Of a stretch of DNA of 64,000 nt, positions 52,957 through 62,472 are shown piece after piece. Positions within the stretch are counted from its first letter, which is position 1. The number at the start of each line of letters is the position of its first letter. Below the pieces are notes generated by a model, which saw only the letters and a program-made list of their open reading frames with translations, made no database searches and was not told the DNA's origin. The position numbers and the translations under genes were made by a program. The DNA lies in NCBI RefSeq assembly GCF_000255555.1, contig NZ_AGRW01000055.1:1-64000 (forward strand). Direction: 5' to 3'. The stretch is from Treponema saccharophilum DSM 2985. GTDB taxonomy: Bacteria > Spirochaetota > Spirochaetia > Treponematales > Treponemataceae.

Positions 52957-53436
52957 ATGACGGTATTTTATCTTTCAAAATGCGGGATTTGCGGAAAAAT
53001 CAAGCGCTCTTTTGAGTTTTTTGACGGCGTGAACTTCGAGCCGCTTGAGCGCGCAGTGGAGAACCTGAACCTTATCTACGCCGACGACCAAATCGGATTC
53101 ATCATTCCGTGCGAGGACAACGATTTTCCGGAATCCCTGCGCGAATTCCTTTCGAAGGCGACTCTTTCCTCGAAGTATTTCTTTGCGATAATCGTGAACA
53201 AAAGGCGCAGCGCCGATTCCTCGCGTCGTTTTGTGGAGATGTGCGGAAAATCGGGAATCGCGCTCAATTACCTCAATTTTGTGGGCGAGGGCGACAACGC
53301 GGAAATCCTGCGCGACAAATCGATTTCGTTCCGCAGCGACGTGGGGATGTTCGTCTCGAAAGTCTACGGAATGGAATTCTGCAACAAGCTTCTGGGCATG
53401 ATGGAGCGTTTCTTCCGCCCGCCGCGCGCCTCGTGA
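52957..53436 (+). CDS. Flavodoxin-like fold protein of unknown role
   Basis: A 159-residue protein. The segments IGFIIPCEDNDFPESLREFLSKATL and KYFFAIIVNKR resemble the strand-helix-strand core of flavodoxin-like proteins of the EFR1 type, but the N-terminal phosphate-binding loop is replaced by LSKCGICGKIK. FMN binding is therefore uncertain. ATG 52957 has GGTGGG upstream, and TATAAT at 52932-52937 is a likely -10 box. The open frame back to 52831 crosses that promoter and is rejected. Confidence 0.55.
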   Translation: MTVFYLSKCGICGKIKRSFEFFDGVNFEPLERAVENLNLIYADDQIGFIIPCEDNDFPESLREFLSKATLSSKYFFAIIVNKRRSADSSRRFVEMCGKSGIALNYLNFVGEGDNAEILRDKSISFRSDVGMFVSKVYGMEFCNKLLGMMERFFRPPRAS

Positions 53437-53561
53437 TGCGCCGTGGTTGTGAAAAATTTTTCAAAAACATCGTAAAAGTACAAAAATTGTTAATTTATGT
53501 TTTTTCCGTCCATAGGATACTTCTGTTATACAAAAAGTTCCAGGTAACTAAGGGGGAAAAA

Positions 53562-54404
53562 ATGAAAAAAACAGCTTCTGGGAAAATCGCGAGGATGGCG
53601 CTTATTGGTGGCGCGTTCTCGCTTCTCTTGTCTTTTGGTCTCGTTTCGTGCTCCGATTCGAGCGACGACGACGGCAGCTCGTCACAGAACCAGGGGACTC
53701 AGTACAGCGATGCTGACAACAATGGCAGCGGTACTGACAACAATGGTAGCGGTACGGCATCGCCTGCTACAGAGCAGACAAAGGCTACGGCAAAGACATA
53801 CAACTTCGCAGGCGGAGAAAACGGTATCGTTCTCGCAGATGTAGAGGGCTGGGATATGGCTTCGAAAGATGTTATCGGCTCGCCGATTGCATCAACAGCA
53901 ACTACAAAAACACTTTCTAACGGTGCTATTCTTCATTGGAAAGGTTCAAAAGTAGGAACTCTTCGATTCCGCTCAACACATGCTGCAGGTGCATCTTTGA
54001 CAGAAGAAATTGCAAATGCAGCGACTGCCCTCAACTACAACGGTGGTTTGGCAGACGGTGACTTGTCAAGCGGCGTTGACCTCTCAACTGTTGACCGCTA
54101 TGTGGAGATTTCAGTTGACGGAGCTGGTACAGTATCTGCAACTGTCGATTTCAAAGGTGCAAATGAATCTGACAATCCAACAGGTGGTCCATTCAAGGCT
54201 GCTTTCGTAGACAAAGACGGAAAACTTCTTGGAACAGTTGCTTCTGATGAAGTTACTGCAAGCTCAAAAGATGTATCAGTAACTGGTTCCGTTAGTGCAG
54301 CAGGCTCTGTTTACCTCGTATTCAGCCGTAACGGTGCGAAGAAAGGTTCAAGCGGAACAGGCGGATTGGATGTAAAGAAAATCGCAGTAACACCTGCTGA
54401 GTAA
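53562..54404 (+). CDS. Surface lipoprotein with Ser/Asp/Gly linker and beta-sandwich domain
   Basis: A 280-residue lipoprotein (lipobox LVSC, about Cys30) followed by a low-complexity linker with an exact DNA-level repeat encoding DNNGSGT twice. Residues about 75-280 form a beta-rich domain (VDRYVEISVDGAGTVSATV, then VYLVFSRNGAKKG) like the carbohydrate-binding sandwich modules attached to pectate lyases. No catalytic domain is present. GGGGG precedes the ATG. From about 53900 the codons become clearly richer in A and T than in neighbouring genes. It is monocistronic with its own terminator, which suggests strong expression. Confidence 0.72.
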   Translation: MKKTASGKIARMALIGGAFSLLLSFGLVSCSDSSDDDGSSSQNQGTQYSDADNNGSGTDNNGSGTASPATEQTKATAKTYNFAGGENGIVLADVEGWDMASKDVIGSPIASTATTKTLSNGAILHWKGSKVGTLRFRSTHAAGASLTEEIANAATALNYNGGLADGDLSSGVDLSTVDRYVEISVDGAGTVSATVDFKGANESDNPTGGPFKAAFVDKDGKLLGTVASDEVTASSKDVSVTGSVSAAGSVYLVFSRNGAKKGSSGTGGLDVKKIAVTPAE

Positions 54405-54448
54405 CCGACTGCAAACTGAACTACAGTTTATAGCGTGCCCATAATACA

Positions 54449-54482
54449 CAGCCGGAGCCGTGCCGCGACTCCGGCTGTTTTG
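54449..54482 (+). terminator. Terminator after the surface lipoprotein gene
   Basis: ACAGCCGGAG (54449-54458) and CTCCGGCTGT (54469-54478) form a 10-bp stem followed by TTTTGTTT. The rest of the gap to 54631 shows nothing clear except a weak match to the dispersed repeats (GGTGGCTTGGGCGCAGCG near 54507). Confidence 0.9.
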
Positions 54483-54631
54483 TTTGCTTATTTAGCGCCG
54501 AAAATCGGTGGCTTGGGCGCAGCGGAAAACGTTCATAAAAAGAGAAACCGGTACCTGACAGAGCGAAAATAAAAAACGCGCGCCCTGTTCCGCTCCAACA
54601 AAGAGACGCAGAAGGGGAGAACCATCGCGGC

Positions 54632-55510
54632 TTAGTTTTTGAGTTTTGCGTAGAGGCGGCGGATTATGCCGATTTTCCCGAACAAGAGCCAGAAGGCGAG
54701 CGCGATGATGAGGATAATCGGGATGCCGAAAACGACGGCGTAGAGGACGAAGAACGCGAGCGACACAAAAAATTCAAGGACGTTGCGTGTGAATTCGCGC
54801 ATTTTCGTTTTTGCGTCCGGAAGCGTGAAGCCATCTTCGGTGCGGTTTACGGGAAGTGCCGCGGAAATGGAAATCGTGGAGAAATCGATGTCCCCGGAAA
54901 GCCGCTTCATCCGCGAGCGCATGGAATCCAAATCGGACGTCACCTCGTTCAGCTTCGTTTCGATTTCAATCATGTCCTTGATGTCCTTCGCGCTCGACAA
55001 ATAAGAATTGAGCCTGTCCACCATGATTTCCTTTGCGGCAAGGCGGCTTTCCAAATCGTAGAACTGCTCGGTGACGTCGTTCGTGGAGATGTTCCGCGAA
55101 AGCGTTTTTCCGAAATCGCCGGTCGCTTTCATCGCCTCGTCAAAACGCGCGGCAGGAATTCTCGCCGTAATCGAAAGGTGCGAGGCGTATTCGTCCGAAT
55201 CCTTTATGAACCCGCCGAACGCTTTCACCCAATTTTCCGCCGTTTCCCGCGCCACCCGCAGGCTTTCGACCTCGATGCTGACATATCCGTTTTTTATGAG
55301 TTTCCGCTCTCTTTCCGGAAGAACGCCGCCCGATTCGGCATTCGAGAAATCAGCGACTTCTGCTTCGTCTGCAACAGCCATCTCGCGGAAAGCCGCTTTT
55401 GGCATCTGCGAAAGCGCGACCGTTGCGCTCTTCTTCGCGCATCCTAAAAACGCCGCGCAGAAAAGCAGCCCGCCCGCACACAGCAGGGAAAATCCCCGAA
55501 CTTTTTTCAT
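54632..55510 (-). CDS. DUF4349 lipoprotein
   Basis: A 292-residue lipoprotein (Cys25 after AAFLG). The DUF4349 domain spans about 70-285: RKLIKNGYVSIEVESL, GGFIKDSDEY, a long coiled coil (DLESRLAAKEIMVDRLNSYL to about 205), and two C-terminal hydrophobic stretches at about 235-280. The family is widespread and of unknown function; the topology suggests anchoring at both ends of a periplasmic coiled coil. ATG 55510 follows AGGTGG. Confidence 0.88.
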   Translation of the reverse strand: MKKVRGFSLLCAGGLLFCAAFLGCAKKSATVALSQMPKAAFREMAVADEAEVADFSNAESGGVLPERERKLIKNGYVSIEVESLRVARETAENWVKAFGGFIKDSDEYASHLSITARIPAARFDEAMKATGDFGKTLSRNISTNDVTEQFYDLESRLAAKEIMVDRLNSYLSSAKDIKDMIEIETKLNEVTSDLDSMRSRMKRLSGDIDFSTISISAALPVNRTEDGFTLPDAKTKMREFTRNVLEFFVSLAFFVLYAVVFGIPIILIIALAFWLLFGKIGIIRRLYAKLKN

Positions 55511-55667
55511 AAAACCACCTCGCTTTTTGCTCTGTTCGAAATCCGTGCTGAATTGCAAACTGCCATGATGAGCGGATGTTCCCTCCCGTTTATCAACACT
55601 TTTTGCGGACACAGCTTAAAAAATCACACTGATTATTCCAAAGAACCCTCATTTCCACAATGCCGCC

Positions 55668-55904
55668 GCGTTTTGCAAAACCACGCGCGCAATTCCGCCC
55701 GGGCGCACGTTGCCGAACGTGCGCACAAAGCCGCTCCGAGAAAGCCGAACTTGGAACGGGAGATTAATGCGGCTTCATAAAGACCGGCAATCCGCTTCTT
55801 TCTTAAAAAAACGCGTTTTGCAAAACCACGCGCGCAATTCCGCCCGGGGCGCACGTTGGCGCACGTGCGCACAAAGCCGCTCCGAGAAAGCCGAACTTGG
55901 AACG
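55668..55904. repeat. Two ~91-bp repeats (hairpin-module family) separated by 54 bp
   Basis: GCGTTTTGCAAAACCACGCG starts a copy near 55668 and another at 55813; the copies end at GCCGAACTTGGAACG near 55758 and 55904. The central hairpin is GCGCACGTT-GCCG-AACGTGCGC in the first copy and GCGCACGT/ACGTGCGC in the second. Read on the minus strand, the copies line up with the pre-dnaA units: GGAGCG, hairpin, then GCGCGCGTGGTTTTG against GCGCGCATTGTTTTA. They occupy most of the gap between the DUF4349 and GGDEF/EAL genes. Confidence 0.85.
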
Positions 55905-55910
55905 AAAAAA

Positions 55911-57587
55911 TCACTGCGGCTTCATGCACAGCTCCACAGCTTTTTTGTATTCGAGCGGGCGGCCCCAGACGAAGCCTTGGATGAAATCGCATTTGTGCGC
56001 GTTGAGGAGCGAAAGCTGCCGTTCGTTCTCGACACCTTCGGAAATCACCTCGCAGTTCATCACGTGGCCCATGTAGATTACGGAATCGACGAGGTCGCGG
56101 TTCATCTGGCTTGTCTCGATGTTGTCGATGAGGCTTTTGTCGATTTTGAGGAGGTTTATCGGAAGTTTGAGGAGCTGCGATATCGACGTGTACCCCGTCC
56201 CGAAATCGTCGAGCGCAATCTGCACGCCGATATTCTTGAGCATCTGTATGTTTCTGACCGTCGTCTCGAGCGAATCGGAGAACGAATATTCCGTTATCTC
56301 GATTTCGAGGCATTTCGGCGGGAATCCCGTCTCCTCGATAAGCGCCTTGACCCGATCGGCAAAATCGGAGCTGGCGATGTTCTTTGCGGAAACGTTGAGA
56401 GAGAGGATGAACTTTTTTTTCGATTTGTCGAGGACGGGCTTGAATTCCATCATGCCGCGCCGGAGAACGTAATGGTCGATAAGGATGATGAGGTTCGATT
56501 TTTCCGCCGGCGGGATGAAAATTCCGGGGCTGACGGACGTTCCGTCGGGTTTCCTGCATCTGATGAGCGTCTCGAACCCGCGGAGCCGCTTCGTGTTCGT
56601 CTCGAATTGCGGCTGGTAGACGAGGTAGAACCAATTGTTTTTGAGCGCGTTCTTGATGAGCTTTTCCGCCTCGAGCTGGTTCGTCATCTCGTCTTCCATC
56701 GTCTTGTTGTAGAAAATCACGTGGGCGTTCGTCTTTTTCGCGTAGCTGATTGCGTTGGCGGCATCGCGCAGAAGCTCGACGCTGTCGCTCGCATCGTCCG
56801 GGAATTTCGACACGCCGCAGACAAGGGAGACCTCGCAGCTCTGCTCGAAGCTGTTTTCCGAGACTTCGCCGTTGAACACGTCGATTTTCTTCGCCGCCTC
56901 GTCGATTATTTCGTTCAGCGTTGATAAAAGCTCCTTGCGGCTGATGCTTCCCGGAAAAATCATCGCGAAATTCGCGCCGTTCATCTTGAAAAGCGAGATT
57001 TCGTTCCCGACGAATTTTTTCATGCGCTCGGAAACCCGCTTGAGCACGATGTCGCCCGCAAGGATTCCGAATTCGTCGTTTATCCGCTTGAAATTCTCCA
57101 GCTCGAAATAGGCGAGGCTTGCGCGCTTTCCCTTTTTGCACGATTCGCGGAGCGTCTCGTCAAAAATGCGCCTGTTTTTCAGCCCCGTGACGTAATCCGT
57201 CTTGCTGTTCGCGGATTCCCGCCTTATGAATTTCATCTGGATGATTATCGCGCAGAATGTCGTCAGCGCCGCTGAAAGCCCCGGCACGGAAGAAAGCTGC
57301 CCCGTCCGCATGATTTTCAGAATGTTGACGGCAGTCGATGCAAGCACAATCGTAAGCGGAAGCGCCCTGACAAAAATGTTCTGGCTTTCGACAAGCACCA
57401 TGAGCATGCAGAAAAGAAAGCTCATGTATTGCATGACGCCTTGAAGGCTCAGCGTCGGGATTGTCATGGCGCCGATTGTTACGGACGATATGCTTTGCGC
57501 GCCGAGCCAGCTCGTGAAAAAAATAAGGAATATGCTGATTGCCGCAAGAATGGTGATGATTATGGCGCTTTTTATGGAATGCAACAT
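55911..57587 (-). CDS. GGDEF/EAL protein, probable cyclic-di-GMP phosphodiesterase with degenerate GGDEF domain
   Basis: A 558-residue membrane protein. About four N-terminal helices (5-140) precede a GGDEF-like domain (about 150-300) whose active-site signature reads NGANF instead of GGDEF, so cyclase activity is unlikely. The EAL domain (about 315-555) has ETLIR at the EAL position, LEIEITE, ALDDFGTGY and LKIDKSLI, and it keeps the metal-binding acidic residues, so phosphodiesterase activity is plausible. The start is ATG 57587 behind GGAGG. Confidence 0.9.
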   Translation of the reverse strand: MLHSIKSAIIITILAAISIFLIFFTSWLGAQSISSVTIGAMTIPTLSLQGVMQYMSFLFCMLMVLVESQNIFVRALPLTIVLASTAVNILKIMRTGQLSSVPGLSAALTTFCAIIIQMKFIRRESANSKTDYVTGLKNRRIFDETLRESCKKGKRASLAYFELENFKRINDEFGILAGDIVLKRVSERMKKFVGNEISLFKMNGANFAMIFPGSISRKELLSTLNEIIDEAAKKIDVFNGEVSENSFEQSCEVSLVCGVSKFPDDASDSVELLRDAANAISYAKKTNAHVIFYNKTMEDEMTNQLEAEKLIKNALKNNWFYLVYQPQFETNTKRLRGFETLIRCRKPDGTSVSPGIFIPPAEKSNLIILIDHYVLRRGMMEFKPVLDKSKKKFILSLNVSAKNIASSDFADRVKALIEETGFPPKCLEIEITEYSFSDSLETTVRNIQMLKNIGVQIALDDFGTGYTSISQLLKLPINLLKIDKSLIDNIETSQMNRDLVDSVIYMGHVMNCEVISEGVENERQLSLLNAHKCDFIQGFVWGRPLEYKKAVELCMKPQ

Positions 57588-57869
57588 CGAAAAAACCTCC
57601 GCCGGAAAACGTATTTGGCCTCGCCCTAATTCATCTTTCGAAAAAATCGTACCGGTCAAGAACAGTAAAATTATATTTTCCGAATAGCAGTGCCGTCAAG
57701 GAAAACAGCCCCAATCGGTGTTCCGCGCGATTTTTTGCCGCAGGTAAACGCATCTGTGTCCTGTTTTGGATTCTTTTTTCTTTACAAAATCTGTATATAA
57801 TAGGATTGTTCCCGTTCCGGCTTCTCCGCGCGTGCGGATGGCAAATAAAACCGGGAACAGGAGTAAAAA

Positions 57870-60533
57870 ATGGAAGGTTTAAGTCAGGAGCAAGTTCTCG
57901 TTTCGAGAAAAGAGAACGGCAGCAACAGTCTTCCCGACAGCGAGCCGGCTACATTCTGGTCGGAATTCAAGGAGACGTTCGGGGATCCTATGATTAGGAT
58001 TCTGCTCGCAATCGCGGCGCTGATGATTGGAATGTTCGTCATCAGCCGTATTTTCCCCCATCTCGGAATCGAGCAGACTATTTTTGAGCCGATAGGGACG
58101 ATTCTTGCGGTTTTTATCGTCGCGTTCATATCCGCAAAAACTGGTGTTTCGAGCGACCAGAAATACCGCAGCCTGAAAGAGCGAACCGAAAAGGAAAAAT
58201 GCAAAGTTGTCCGCGACGGCGCTGTGTGCGTCGTGGATGTCGATGATGTCGTTGTCGGCGACGTAGTCCTTCTTCAGTCCGGAAACAAGATTCCTGCTGA
58301 CGGAACGCTTGTCGAGGGGCACCTTTCCGTTGACAACTCGGCGCTTAACGGCGAGGCGGAGGAATGCAAGAAGACGGCCAATCCTGACGGAATCGTTCCC
58401 GAGAAGATAACGGGCGACACGTTCGTCGATGCGTCGTCGCTTTTCCGCGGTGCTGTCGTATTTGATGGCGAAGGATATCTCAAAGTCCAGCGCGTCGGAA
58501 TCAAGACGATGATGGGAAAAATGGCTTTGGAGATGAACGAGGAGGATGTTCCCTCTCCGCTCAAGGTCAAGCTCTCGAAGCTTGCGAAGCAGATTTCCGT
58601 GTTCGGCTACTGCTCTGCGGCGCTCATAATCGTGCTCTACATCGCAATCGGAATCGTCAAGGCGGGCGGTTTCGGCGGGTTCGTCTCTCTGGGATGGCAG
58701 CAAGCGCTCAATACGTTCATCCAGGCGATTGACCTGGCGATTCTTATCGTCGTCTGCGCTGTCCCCGAAGGGCTTCCGCTCATGATTTCGCTCGTCCTCA
58801 TGCAGAACACGTCGAAAATGCTCGACCACAACGTTCTCGTCAGGAAGGCGCAGGGAATCGAGACGGCGGGTTCGCTCAACATCCTTTTCAGCGACAAGAC
58901 GGGAACAATCACGAAAGGTCATCTTGAGGTCGTCGAGGTTTTTGACGGAATCGGCGCAAGCGTCGGCTGCCGCAAGGAGCTTGTCGACTGCATCGCGAAG
59001 AACACGCAGTCGGTAATCGATTCTTCCGGAAACGTAATCGGCGGAAACGCGACCGACCAGGCGCTCATGAAATTCGTCCAGAAAAACACGAAGGAAATTT
59101 CCGCCGACGGTGTCGTCCGCGCGCAGGGATTCAATTCCGCGAACAAATTCAGCCAGGCGCAGCTCGATGACGGCCGCGTCATCTACAAGGGCGCTCCAGA
59201 AAAGCTGCTCGCAAAATGCTCGAAGTATCTTGCGGCTGACGGTTCGGTGAAAGATTTCGACATCGCGCTCATAAATCCGAAAATCGACGAGATGGCGGCG
59301 AAGGCGATGAGAATGCTCGCGTTCGCGTACAAGGAAAAGTCGGAGCTTGTCGAGAACGAGATTCAGGAGGGGCTTGTCCTCGTCGGAATCGCGTCAATCC
59401 GCGACGACGTGCGCCCCGAGGCGCGCGATGCGATTGCGGAAGTTCAGAAAGCCGGAATCCAGGTCGTCATGATTACGGGCGACAGGCTTGAGACGGCGAA
59501 GGCGATCGCGAAGGATGCGGGGCTTATAAAGAGCGATGACGAAATCGCGCTTTCGTCTGCCGATATCAACGCGATGAGCGACGACGAGGTGAAGAAAATC
59601 CTCCCGAAAATCCGCGTCATCGCGCGCGCTCTCCCGACGGACAAGTCGCGCATGGTGCGCCTCACGCAGGAGCTCAACCTCGTCTGCGGAATGACGGGCG
59701 ACGGCGTGAACGATTCGCCCGCGCTCAAGAAAGCGGATGTCGGATTCGCGATGGGCAGCGGAACGGAAGCCGCGAAGGAAGCCGGAGATATCGTTGTCCT
59801 CGACGACAACTTCCGCTCAATCAAGGATGCCGTCTGGTACGGACGCACGATTTACCACAACATCTTGAAATTCGTGCGCTTCCAGATTTCGATAAATGTG
59901 GCTGCCGTTCTCGTGACGCTTTTGTCGCCTGTTTTCCAGTCCGTTACGCCGCTTACGGTCGTCATGCTTCTGTTCGTGAACCTCGTCTGCGACTCGCTCG
60001 GAAGCCTTATGTTCGGAACGGAGCCGGCTCTTGAGAAATACATGACGGAAAAACCGCGCCGCCGCGACGAGAGCATAATCGGAAAAGCGATGATGTCGAA
60101 CATTGTCGTTCCTTCCCTTTGGATTGCCGCTGTCGGTTTCTTCCTTATAAAGAATCCGCTTTCGCTCGGGGTCGTTCCTTCGTTCTCGTTCGGCGATGAT
60201 GGCGCCGCGAACGTCGCGAACGCGCTTGTTTTGCAGACGATGTTCTTCGTCTTCTTCATCTGGAGCGCGCTCATCAACGGTTTCAACTGCCGTTCCGACG
60301 GGTTCGACGTGTTCAACGGGCTTGGCGAGAACAAGAACTTCCTCAAGGTGTTCCTCATGATTGTCGCGATTCAGGCAGCAATCGTGTGCATCGGCATCGT
60401 TCCTGGACTTGCCGTTGTCGGGCGCCTGTTCAACTGCACGCCGATTTCGTTCGCGCAGTGGGGATTGTGCATCGTTCTTTCGCTCACAGTCCTTCCGATT
60501 GGGCTTTTGAACAAAGTCTTCTTCAGAAAGTAG
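57870..60533 (+). CDS. Calcium-transporting P-type ATPase (P2 type)
   Basis: An 887-residue cation pump with the P2-ATPase layout: actuator domain with VDNSALNGEAEE (the usual TGES appears as NGEA), transmembrane VPEGLP at 298-303, phosphorylated Asp342 in SDKTGTITK, hinge MTGDGVNDSPALKKADVGFAMG, and ten helices in total. It is closest in style to Ca2+ exporters of the PMCA/LMCA type. TATAAT at 57796-57801 is a likely -10 box, leaving a ~60-nt leader with AGGAG before the ATG. The 57588-57795 stretch shows nothing else. Confidence 0.92.
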   Translation: MEGLSQEQVLVSRKENGSNSLPDSEPATFWSEFKETFGDPMIRILLAIAALMIGMFVISRIFPHLGIEQTIFEPIGTILAVFIVAFISAKTGVSSDQKYRSLKERTEKEKCKVVRDGAVCVVDVDDVVVGDVVLLQSGNKIPADGTLVEGHLSVDNSALNGEAEECKKTANPDGIVPEKITGDTFVDASSLFRGAVVFDGEGYLKVQRVGIKTMMGKMALEMNEEDVPSPLKVKLSKLAKQISVFGYCSAALIIVLYIAIGIVKAGGFGGFVSLGWQQALNTFIQAIDLAILIVVCAVPEGLPLMISLVLMQNTSKMLDHNVLVRKAQGIETAGSLNILFSDKTGTITKGHLEVVEVFDGIGASVGCRKELVDCIAKNTQSVIDSSGNVIGGNATDQALMKFVQKNTKEISADGVVRAQGFNSANKFSQAQLDDGRVIYKGAPEKLLAKCSKYLAADGSVKDFDIALINPKIDEMAAKAMRMLAFAYKEKSELVENEIQEGLVLVGIASIRDDVRPEARDAIAEVQKAGIQVVMITGDRLETAKAIAKDAGLIKSDDEIALSSADINAMSDDEVKKILPKIRVIARALPTDKSRMVRLTQELNLVCGMTGDGVNDSPALKKADVGFAMGSGTEAAKEAGDIVVLDDNFRSIKDAVWYGRTIYHNILKFVRFQISINVAAVLVTLLSPVFQSVTPLTVVMLLFVNLVCDSLGSLMFGTEPALEKYMTEKPRRRDESIIGKAMMSNIVVPSLWIAAVGFFLIKNPLSLGVVPSFSFGDDGAANVANALVLQTMFFVFFIWSALINGFNCRSDGFDVFNGLGENKNFLKVFLMIVAIQAAIVCIGIVPGLAVVGRLFNCTPISFAQWGLCIVLSLTVLPIGLLNKVFFRK

Positions 60534-60550
60534 AGGAAACGGGGCGATAA

Positions 60551-60604
60551 AAAAATCCCGCGGATGTGAAACGGAATGCGCTTCATTTGTCCGCGGGATT
60601 TTTT
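60551..60604. terminator. Bidirectional terminator between the ATPase and malQ genes
   Basis: AAATCCCGCGGA (60553-60564) pairs exactly with TCCGCGGGATTT (60590-60601), with an inner TGTGAA/TTCATT stem. A-rich and T-rich flanks suit both convergent transcripts. Confidence 0.92.
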
Positions 60605-60695
60605 GTGCCATGCTGCTTTTTTTAACACTCTGCCAGAATTTTCGGTGGGCAAAAGCGAAGCCAACCGCTTTTACGTACAGGGCGTTTCAAAAACG

Positions 60696-62186
60696 CTATT
60701 TCCGGAGCCTTTCCGATTCGGTGGTCAGGTCTTTGAGCCATGCCCAATCGGCTTTCTCAAGTTCCTCTTCCGTCGCGCGCCACTGCCAGTTTCCGCTCTG
60801 CGTCGAGGGCGTGTTCATACGCGCATCGCTTCCTTTGAGGAGAATGTCCTGCATCGTCAGAATGCACGTCGCCGAGACGCTTTTCATCGCGGATTTCATC
60901 ATCGCTTTCGGAAGAGCGGACTCGTCCTCAAGCGAGAAATACGCCATCGCGTTCTTCACGTCGGCATTCGGCGCGCTTTTCGTCCATCCGGCAATCGTGT
61001 CGTTGTCGTGCGTTCCCGTGTACGCGACGGAATTTTCGGTGTAATGCTCCGGGATGTAGTCGTTTCCGTCCCTCGTGTCGAACGCGAACTGTAGGATTTT
61101 CATTCCGGGGAATCCCGTTCCCTTGAGAAGCGCGCGAACTCCGTCCGTAAGGAATCCGAGGTCCTCCGCGATAATCGGCTTGTCGAGAAGGTTTGCCTTC
61201 GTGAAAAGCTCCATACCCGGACCCGGGCGCCACGTTCCGTTCTCCGCCGTTTTGCTGTCGGCAGGAATGCAGTAGTATGATTCGAATCCGCGGAAGTGGT
61301 CGATTCGAATGACGTCGAACATGAGGAGGCTGTGGTCAAGGCGTTTCTTCCACCACGTGAAATTCGTCTTCTTCATGTGCTCCCAGTTGTAGACGGGATT
61401 TCCCCAGAGCTGTCCCGTCGCGGAAAATCCGTCCGGCGGGCATCCGGCGACTTCGATGGGGCGGAGGTTTCCGTTGAGCGCGAAGTTGTCCGGGGACGCC
61501 CAGACGTCAACGCTGTCGGCAGAAACGTATATCGGAAGGTCGCCGATGAGCTTTATTCCCTTCGAATTCGCGTATTTCTTCATCTTCATCCACTGTTTGA
61601 AGAAGAAATACTGCACGATTCTGTAATATTCGATGTCGTCCTTATGCTTCGCCTTGAACGCGCTTATCGTGCGCCCGTCGCGGAAGCGGAACGCGTCCTC
61701 CCATGAGGAGAGGGGAGCGCCGACATGCGCGTCTTTTACCGCCATGAAAAGGGCATAGTCATCAAGCCAGTTTTCGTTTTCCTTGCAGAACGAGTCGAAA
61801 TCGGCGGGCGTCTTTTCCTTGAAATTCGCGACAGCTTTTTCGAAAACGGAGCGCCTGTTTTGGTAGAGGATGCCGTAATCGGCCCTGCGCTCGTCGTTTC
61901 CCCAATCGATTGATTCGTAGTCGCTCTTTTCGAGAAGTCCATCCGATACAAGCTCTTCAAAGTCGATGAAATACGGATTTCCCGCCGCCGTCGAAAAACT
62001 CTGGTAGGGGGAATCGCCGTATCCCGTTGGGCATATCGGCAGAAGCTGCCAGTATGATTGTCCCGCCACGCTCAGTTTGTCTATGAAAGAAAAAGCGTGC
62101 TTTCCGAGAGTGCCGATTCCTGTGTTTCCCGGCAACGACGAAATGTGCATGAGCACGCCCGAAGACCTTTTGTTCTGATGTACCAT
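60696..62186 (-). CDS. malQ: 4-alpha-glucanotransferase (amylomaltase)
   Basis: A 496-residue GH77 enzyme that transfers maltosyl units between alpha-1,4-glucans during maltodextrin use. It has RSSGVLMHISSLPG at the N-terminus, QLLPICPTGYGDSPYQSFS, DLPIYVSADSVDVWA, the nucleophile region VIRIDHFRGFESYY, EDLGFLTDGVRALL and TGTHDNDTIAGW, all standard for the family. The cytoplasmic location fits the absence of a signal peptide. The 62187-62463 gap upstream shows no gene; its promoter should lie there. Confidence 0.97.
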   Translation of the reverse strand: MVHQNKRSSGVLMHISSLPGNTGIGTLGKHAFSFIDKLSVAGQSYWQLLPICPTGYGDSPYQSFSTAAGNPYFIDFEELVSDGLLEKSDYESIDWGNDERRADYGILYQNRRSVFEKAVANFKEKTPADFDSFCKENENWLDDYALFMAVKDAHVGAPLSSWEDAFRFRDGRTISAFKAKHKDDIEYYRIVQYFFFKQWMKMKKYANSKGIKLIGDLPIYVSADSVDVWASPDNFALNGNLRPIEVAGCPPDGFSATGQLWGNPVYNWEHMKKTNFTWWKKRLDHSLLMFDVIRIDHFRGFESYYCIPADSKTAENGTWRPGPGMELFTKANLLDKPIIAEDLGFLTDGVRALLKGTGFPGMKILQFAFDTRDGNDYIPEHYTENSVAYTGTHDNDTIAGWTKSAPNADVKNAMAYFSLEDESALPKAMMKSAMKSVSATCILTMQDILLKGSDARMNTPSTQSGNWQWRATEEELEKADWAWLKDLTTESERLRK

Positions 62187-62451
62187 TTTGTTTAAGTCCT
62201 TTTGCCCGAAAAACGTCTTGTTCAGTCATCGGTCGCGCGTTTTCCGGCTTTCGGTGCCGAAAGAGTGCGAAAGGCTTGCCCCTGATTTTATGGACAAGCC
62301 GTTTTTCTTGCGTTGATTTTGGGCATCCCCGAATGATTTCGGAGAAAACCGTTGCGCCAGTACGGCGCGAATGAAAATTGGCTCAAAATCCGGATTTTCA
62401 AGAGTCCAGCCGGATTTCCTTTGTCGCGCGGCTCCTTCCTTAACGCGAGTG

Positions 62452-62472
62452 AAAAATGCCCTGCTAGAGGGC
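62452..62472 (-). terminator. Terminator overlapping the lacI-type stop codon
   Basis: On the minus strand GCCCT (62472-62468) and AGGGC (62462-62458) pair around CTAGC, which contains the stop codon region, followed by ATTTTT. The stem is short but GC-rich. Confidence 0.5.
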
